From Candidatus Moduliflexus flocculans (GTDB lineage: Bacteria > Moduliflexota > Moduliflexia > Moduliflexales > Moduliflexaceae): a stretch of DNA of 64,000 nt. Below the pieces are notes generated by a model. The model searched no databases and was not told where the DNA came from. It saw only the letters and a program-made list of their open reading frames with translations. The stretch spans positions 937,238 through 1,001,237 of the forward strand of contig DF820455.1 in NCBI GenBank assembly GCA_000739515.1. The letters are read 5' to 3'. Within the stretch, counting starts at the first letter, position 1; every line of letters begins with the position of its first letter. Positions 60,158 through 64,000 of the stretch are shown here, in pieces. The position numbers and the translations under genes are program-made.

Positions 60158-61397
60158 ATTTGTTGCGATATTGTTCAGCCTTTTTGATGATAAATTGCTG
60201 CCATTTTTTATCCTGAAAGGCGTCGGCAATCGTGAAAATATCTTTGTCGCCGCGCCCGGACTGATTAATTAAAATGATCTCGTCGTTGCCCATTTGTGGG
60301 GCTTCCTTAAAGGCTTGCACAAAGGCGTGCGTGGATTCTAACGCCGGAATGATGCCTTCTTTTTTGATTGTGAGTTCCAGCGCGGCGATCACTTCGGTAT
60401 CAGTCGCAGATTCGAAACGCACCCGGCCTTGTTCCTGCAAATCGGCAAGAATGGGTGAGACGCCGATGTAATCGAGTCCGGCAGCGATAGAATGCGTATC
60501 ATTCATCTGGCCTTCGTCATTTTGCAGGAAGATCGTTTTCATGCCCTGCGCGATGCCAAGCTTGCCTTCCGGCGCAGTCAGGCGCGTGGCGTGCTGGCCG
60601 GAGTCAATGCCTTTGCCGCCCGCTTCCACGCCGATCAGTTCGACGCCCGCGTCATCGAAAAAGCCGCCGAAGATGCCCATCGCATTCGAGCCGCCGCCGA
60701 CGCAGGCATAGACGCGATTCGGCAATTTGCCCTGCTGCGCAAGCATCTGCGCCCGCGCTTCTTTGCCGATAATAGACTGAAACCAGGCGACCATTTCCGG
60801 GAACGGATACGCGCCGCAGGCCGTGCCGAGCACGTAATGCGTCGTGTCCATGCTGCCGCTCCAATCGCGGTACGCGGCGTTGATGGCGTCTTTCAGCGTT
60901 TGCGAGCCGCTAGTGACTTCCACGACCTCCGCGCCAAGTTGCTCCATCCAGAAGACATTCGGACGCTGCCGTTCCACATCCACCGCGCCCATATACACCG
61001 TGCAGGCGAAACCGAATTTCGCGGCCATTGTAGCGGTCGCAACGCCATGCTGCCCTGCGCCGGTTTCCGCGATGACGCGAGTTTTGCCCATGCGCTTCGT
61101 CAATAAGCCTTGCCCCATCACATTGTTTGCTTTGTGCGCCCCGGTGTGGTTCAGATCTTCGCGTTTGATGAAAATTTTCGCGCCGCCGAAATGCGTGGTC
61201 AAATTCTCGGCATACGTAATCGGCGTCGGACGGCAGGAATAGGTTTTCATTAAGGTCTCATACTCCTGCCAGAACGCTGGATCGGCTTTCGCGGTTTCGT
61301 AATGCCGAATAAGTTCTTCGAAATTGCTATGTAAGATTTCCGGGATGAACATTCCCCCGAATCGGCCATAATAGCCGCGTTTTTGCGTTGCTGTCAT
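60156..61397 (-). CDS. trpB: Tryptophan synthase beta chain TrpB1
   Basis: A 413-residue PLP enzyme. YGRFGGMFIPE opens it, the PLP lysine is in NHTGAHKANN, AETGAGQHGVA follows, and GGGSNAMGIF binds the phosphate. HSIAAGLDYIGVSP and SGRGDKD are TrpB1 motifs. It joins indole and serine to make tryptophan with TrpA, encoded downstream behind nested palindromes. A second beta chain of the TrpB2 class lies at the right edge. Confidence 0.95.
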   Translation of the reverse strand: MTATQKRGYYGRFGGMFIPEILHSNFEELIRHYETAKADPAFWQEYETLMKTYSCRPTPITYAENLTTHFGGAKIFIKREDLNHTGAHKANNVMGQGLLTKRMGKTRVIAETGAGQHGVATATMAAKFGFACTVYMGAVDVERQRPNVFWMEQLGAEVVEVTSGSQTLKDAINAAYRDWSGSMDTTHYVLGTACGAYPFPEMVAWFQSIIGKEARAQMLAQQGKLPNRVYACVGGGSNAMGIFGGFFDDAGVELIGVEAGGKGIDSGQHATRLTAPEGKLGIAQGMKTIFLQNDEGQMNDTHSIAAGLDYIGVSPILADLQEQGRVRFESATDTEVIAALELTIKKEGIIPALESTHAFVQAFKEAPQMGNDEIILINQSGRGDKDIFTIADAFQDKKWQQFIIKKAEQYRNK

Positions 61398-61417
61398 ATT
61401 TTATGTTTTGCGCGAAA

Positions 61418-61450
61418 GTTGTCAGACACGTTCAAGGTGTCTGACAACTA
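61418..61450. repeat. Palindrome, family A copy 4
   Basis: Perfect 13-base arms AGTTGTCAGACAC and GTGTCTGACAACT with a 7-base loop. Its right end covers two bases of the TAG stop of the GNAT gene. Confidence 0.9.
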
Positions 61451-61906
61451 TGCTCGATGTTTTTCTAAATACACGATAATCACTCGTTCATTCAATGGCT
61501 CTTCTTTAAAAATCTGATACCCCAATTTTTGATACAAATAGAGGTTACGCTCGCTTTTTTGTCCGGTAAAGAGTTCGAAACGGCTCGCCGTCGAAAACGC
61601 GGCTTCGATGGCGGCCATTAACTGCGTGCCGATCCCGCGATTTTGCCGGTCGGGATGAACGATCACTCTGCCGATATAACAGGTGTCGTTTTTCTGCGTC
61701 CCCCGTACTGAGCCGATTATTTCGTCGTTATCCACCGCTTTCAGAATAATGTGATCGGCAAACTGCGCTTGTAAATTTTCAAGCGTCTGTGTCAGCGGTG
61801 GAATCGTATAATCGTTCCAGATCGCCGCCTCACTTTGATATGCGAGCTTTTGCAATGCCAAAATTTCGGCGGCGTCATCGTGAATTGCGCGTTCAATACG
61901 TAGCAT
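61448..61906 (-). CDS. GNAT-family N-acetyltransferase
   Basis: A 152-residue GNAT protein. Motif A is IGRVIVHPDRQNRGIGTQLM, with the acetyl-CoA-binding R/QxxGxG/A as RQNRGIG, followed by the LYQKLGYQIFKEEP tail. The acceptor is unknown. It sits between the trpB and methyltransferase genes, each gap carrying a palindrome. Confidence 0.9.
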   Translation of the reverse strand: MLRIERAIHDDAAEILALQKLAYQSEAAIWNDYTIPPLTQTLENLQAQFADHIILKAVDNDEIIGSVRGTQKNDTCYIGRVIVHPDRQNRGIGTQLMAAIEAAFSTASRFELFTGQKSERNLYLYQKLGYQIFKEEPLNERVIIVYLEKHRA

Positions 61907-61912
61907 TTTATT

Positions 61913-61981
61913 GAACTACAGGAATACGTGTAAGAAGGGATAAAAACGCCCTATCCTTTTTTACACGTATCCCTGTAGTTT
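61913..61981. repeat. Long palindrome, family G copy 2
   Basis: GAACTACAGGAATACGTGTA-AGAAGGGAT pairs with ATCC-TTTTTTACACGTATCC-CTGTAGTTTC. The right arm is the coding end (KLQGYV and stop) of the methyltransferase-like gene, so the left arm is an inverted copy of that gene's 3' end. Confidence 0.85.
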
Positions 61982-62647
61982 CATCATTTTATTCCCGCCG
62001 CGCTGGAATTCATAATCCACGTCAAGGATTTTAACCTGAAATCCGCAAGCGGAAAAATACGCGATCATCGGCTCGACGTAGCGGCTGAGGTTCGCGTTCA
62101 AATCGAGGATCGGAAATATTCGCACTTCCCGCGCCACGCGCAACATTTCGGCAATCGCCTCCCGATGAAATTCCTCAGAAAGATTGTCCGAATACAAAAA
62201 TAGAAAATGCGAGCAGAGCGCGAGATCGAATGCGCTATCCGCAAATGATAGCGACGGCAATTCCTCGAAACGGTAGCGGCCTTCGGCTGTTCCCGTTTCA
62301 TAATCGTCGAGAAATTCCAGCATGGCGCTCATGCGGATGCGGCCTAATGCCTCAAGCGATGGAATCGTCGTCCAAAGAAATTTGTCCGCATTCTGGCGCG
62401 TCTGTTCCATAACTTGCTGATACGTCGCGTCAATCCGCTCGCGGATTTGCGCCGCGCTGAACTGATAAATCGGATCAATCGAGACAACGGAGTTTCCGCG
62501 TTCGCGCATGGTCTTATTGAAACTCGCCGGACCGTCGCCGCAGCCCAATATTTTGCGCGTCAAATCGTGTTCGGTCAGGCCGAACATCCTGACATATTCG
62601 TCAAATGAGCGTCCCCAGGGAACGACGCAGTCATAAGTAACAGGCAT
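61961..62647 (-). CDS. SAM-dependent methyltransferase-like protein
   Basis: A 228-residue protein. LTRKILGCGDGPASFNKTM resembles the AdoMet-binding motif I, VVSIDPIY supplies the acidic residue after strand 2, and FDLALCSHFLFLYSDN is motif IV-like. The C-terminal VKILDVDYEFQRGGNKMM is typical of a widespread uncharacterised group. Substrate unknown. Its final codons form one arm of a palindrome. Confidence 0.75.
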   Translation of the reverse strand: MPVTYDCVVPWGRSFDEYVRMFGLTEHDLTRKILGCGDGPASFNKTMRERGNSVVSIDPIYQFSAAQIRERIDATYQQVMEQTRQNADKFLWTTIPSLEALGRIRMSAMLEFLDDYETGTAEGRYRFEELPSLSFADSAFDLALCSHFLFLYSDNLSEEFHREAIAEMLRVAREVRIFPILDLNANLSRYVEPMIAYFSACGFQVKILDVDYEFQRGGNKMMKLQGYV

Positions 62648-62656
62648 ATTTTCTGG

Positions 62657-62761
62657 AACGGCAACGAATTTTAGAAGGGAACGAACGACCCACCCCTTGC
62701 CCCTCCCAGGAGGGGATATTTGGAATAATTATTCGTTCCCTTCTCCGATTCGCTGTTGTTA
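62657..62761. repeat. Long palindrome, family E copy 2, carrying a MITE-like core
   Basis: Left arm AACGGCAACGAATTTTAGAA-GGGAACGAA pairs with the right arm ending CGCTGTTGTTA, which includes the TrpB2 stop (62759-62761). Between the arms, 62683-62716 reads CACCCCTTGCCCCTCCCAGG-AGGGG, nearly identical to one end region of the 154-bp element. Confidence 0.8.
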
Positions 62762-64000
62762 TTCTGTTGCCGGATAATCTTTCAGCACGGCTTCCGCGCG
62801 GTCAATTTCTTCCTGCGGCAGCGCGTAATCTTGTAATTTGCCTGAGAAATAGGCGTCATACGAAACCATGTCAAAATGGCCGTGTCCGCTCAGGTTGAAC
62901 AGAATCGTCTTTTGCTGCCCGGCGTCTTTCGCCAACAACGCTTCATCAATCGCAGCGCGAATGGCATGAGCCGATTCTGGCGCAGGGATAATTCCTTCGC
63001 TGCGGGCAAACTTTACCGCTGCGTCAAACACTTCAAGTTGATGTACCGCTTTGCCTTCAATCTGGCCTAATTTGACGAGATGGCTCAACAGCGGCGCCAT
63101 GCCGTGATAGCGCAGGCCGCCCGCGTGAATTCCAGCAGGCATAAAGTCATGGCCGAGCGTAAACATCGCCATCAGCGGCGTCATCTGCGCCGTGTCGCCG
63201 AAATCATACGCATACAATCCGCGCGTAATCGTCGGACAGGCCGCAGGTTCCACCGCGACGGCGCGCAGCGCTTTCCCCTGCATTTTGTCTTGAATGAACG
63301 GGAAGGCCAACCCGGCGAAATTGCTGCCGCCGCCGACGCAGCCGATCACGATGTCCGGGTAATCGCCCGCCATTTCCATCTGTCTTTTCGCTTCGAGACC
63401 GATCACGCTTTGATGAATCAGCACATGATTCAACACGCTGCCGAGCGCGTATTTCGTGTCGTCGCGTTTGGCGGCTTCTTCCACCGCTTCACTGATGGCA
63501 ATGCCGAGGCTGCCGAGGCAGTTCGGGTCTTTTTCCAGAATGCGGCGTCCGGCGTCGGTTTGGTCGCTGGGGCTGGCGACGACGCTTGCGCCCCAGGTCT
63601 GCATCATCAGGCGGCGATACGGCTTCTGCTGGTAGCTGATTTTCACCATATAGACCTTGCACTCGATCCCGAAATAATTACAGGCGAGCGCGAGCGAACT
63701 TCCCCATTGTCCCGCGCCGGTTTCGGTGGTGAGGCGCTTCACGCCTTCTTTCATATTGTAATACGCCTGCGGAATTGCGGTGTTCGGCTTATGGCTGCCA
63801 GCGGGGCTGACGCCTTCATATTTATAGTAAATTTTTGCCGGAGTATCCAGCGCTTTTTCCAAACGCCGCGCACGGAATAACGGAGATGGCCGCCACAGGC
63901 GATAAATATCGAACACTTCTTCGGGAATATCAATCCAGCGTTCCTGGCTGACTTCCTGTTTGATGAGTTCCATCGGAAACAGCGGGGCTAAATCAGCCGG
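62759..64000 (-). CDS. TrpB2-class tryptophan synthase beta chain (5' end outside window)
   Basis: The frame is open to the right edge: nine codons before the internal methionine read PADLAPLFP, which matches the N-terminal region of TrpB2, so the true start lies outside. The visible 413 codons carry [12 protein letters not shown], the PLP lysine in [36 protein letters not shown] and [12 protein letters not shown], with the insertions that set TrpB2 apart from TrpB1. TrpB2 enzymes can work without TrpA on free indole or phosphoserine. The coexistence with TrpB1 is notable. Confidence 0.93.
   Translation of the reverse strand, partial: PADLAPLFPMELIKQEVSQERWIDIPEEVFDIYRLWRPSPLFRARRLEKALDTPAKIYYKYEGVSPAGSHKPNTAIPQAYYNMKEGVKRLTTETGAGQWGSSLALACNYFGIECKVYMVKISYQQKPYRRLMMQTWGASVVASPSDQTDAGRRILEKDPNCLGSLGIAISEAVEEAAKRDDTKYALGSVLNHVLIHQSVIGLEAKRQMEMAGDYPDIVIGCVGGGSNFAGLAFPFIQDKMQGKALRAVAVEPAACPTITRGLYAYDFGDTAQMTPLMAMFTLGHDFMPAGIHAGGLRYHGMAPLLSHLVKLGQIEGKAVHQLEVFDAAVKFARSEGIIPAPESAHAIRAAIDEALLAKDAGQQKTILFNLSGHGHFDMVSYDAYFSGKLQDYALPQEEIDRAEAVLKDYPATE

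Noticed and set aside
60492..61106. 204-codon plus-strand frame opposite trpB
   Set aside because: Antisense shadow of a conserved enzyme, rich in His, Arg and Ala.
63080..63880. 266-codon plus-strand frame opposite TrpB2
   Set aside because: Histidine/arginine-rich composition and full overlap with a clear TrpB2 gene show it is a shadow.
1..64000. CRISPR arrays
   Set aside because: The short palindromic repeats are dispersed singly over many kilobases, with no regular spacers and no cas genes.

Overview
The window looks like a chromosomal segment of a free-living, probably anaerobic Gram-negative bacterium of roughly 50% GC. The support is an energy-converting (Ech-type) [NiFe] hydrogenase operon with hypA, a TAXI-type TRAP transporter with a signal-peptide binding protein, a sigma-54 enhancer-binding regulator, several large sensor kinases, a probable c-di-GMP riboswitch and an adenylate cyclase. 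The mix recalls fermentative candidate-phylum filaments (the KSB3/Modulibacteria type) or deltaproteobacteria. No rRNA or tRNA gene is present, so taxonomy stays a guess.

Layout. 1-3.6 kb: 3' end of a SNF2 helicase, a protein with about fifty cysteines, DUF1257 and DUF2997, all on the + strand, then an opposing HNH nuclease. 4.1-14.5 kb (- strand): two membrane glycosyltransferase-like proteins, a PfkB sugar kinase, a poly-HAMP chemoreceptor-like protein, a zinc-ribbon SDR epimerase and a CHASE2 adenylate cyclase. 14.9-26.4 kb (+ strand): a catabolic island made of a PrpR-type sigma-54 activator, two palindromic enhancer sites, a -24/-12 promoter, DUF1537 kinase, PdxA2, iron alcohol dehydrogenase, DapA-like lyase, TAXI TRAP transporter, a YhcH/YiaL gene broken by one stop codon, and a BNR sialidase-like enzyme. 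26.6-30 kb: LPP20-like protein, MBL hydrolase, and a small exported protein behind a GEMM-I riboswitch. 30-36.3 kb: a structured RNA and terminator in front of an RmlD-like SDR, then rhodanese lipoprotein, CopA, CopZ, cysteine synthase and TlpA thioredoxin. 36.6-49.1 kb (+ strand): a 1665-residue hybrid kinase, HD-GYP regulator, NUDIX enzyme, second kinase, TPR response regulator, two TrkA proteins and TrkH. 49.1-54.8 kb (- strand): echABCDEF-hypA. 55.3-64 kb (- strand): a PhzE-like TrpE-TrpG fusion, HAD phosphatase, CysM, TrpA, TrpB, GNAT, methyltransferase and the TrpB2 gene that runs off the window.

The intergenic DNA is unusually structured. Three 154-bp MITE-like elements have matching terminal inverted repeats, perfect 7-bp target duplications and two G-quadruplex motifs each. 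At least six other families of long palindromes occupy gene ends, many of them flush with a stop codon. These, the variant riboswitch, the sigma-54 control region and the unassigned RNA are the main items for a second look.
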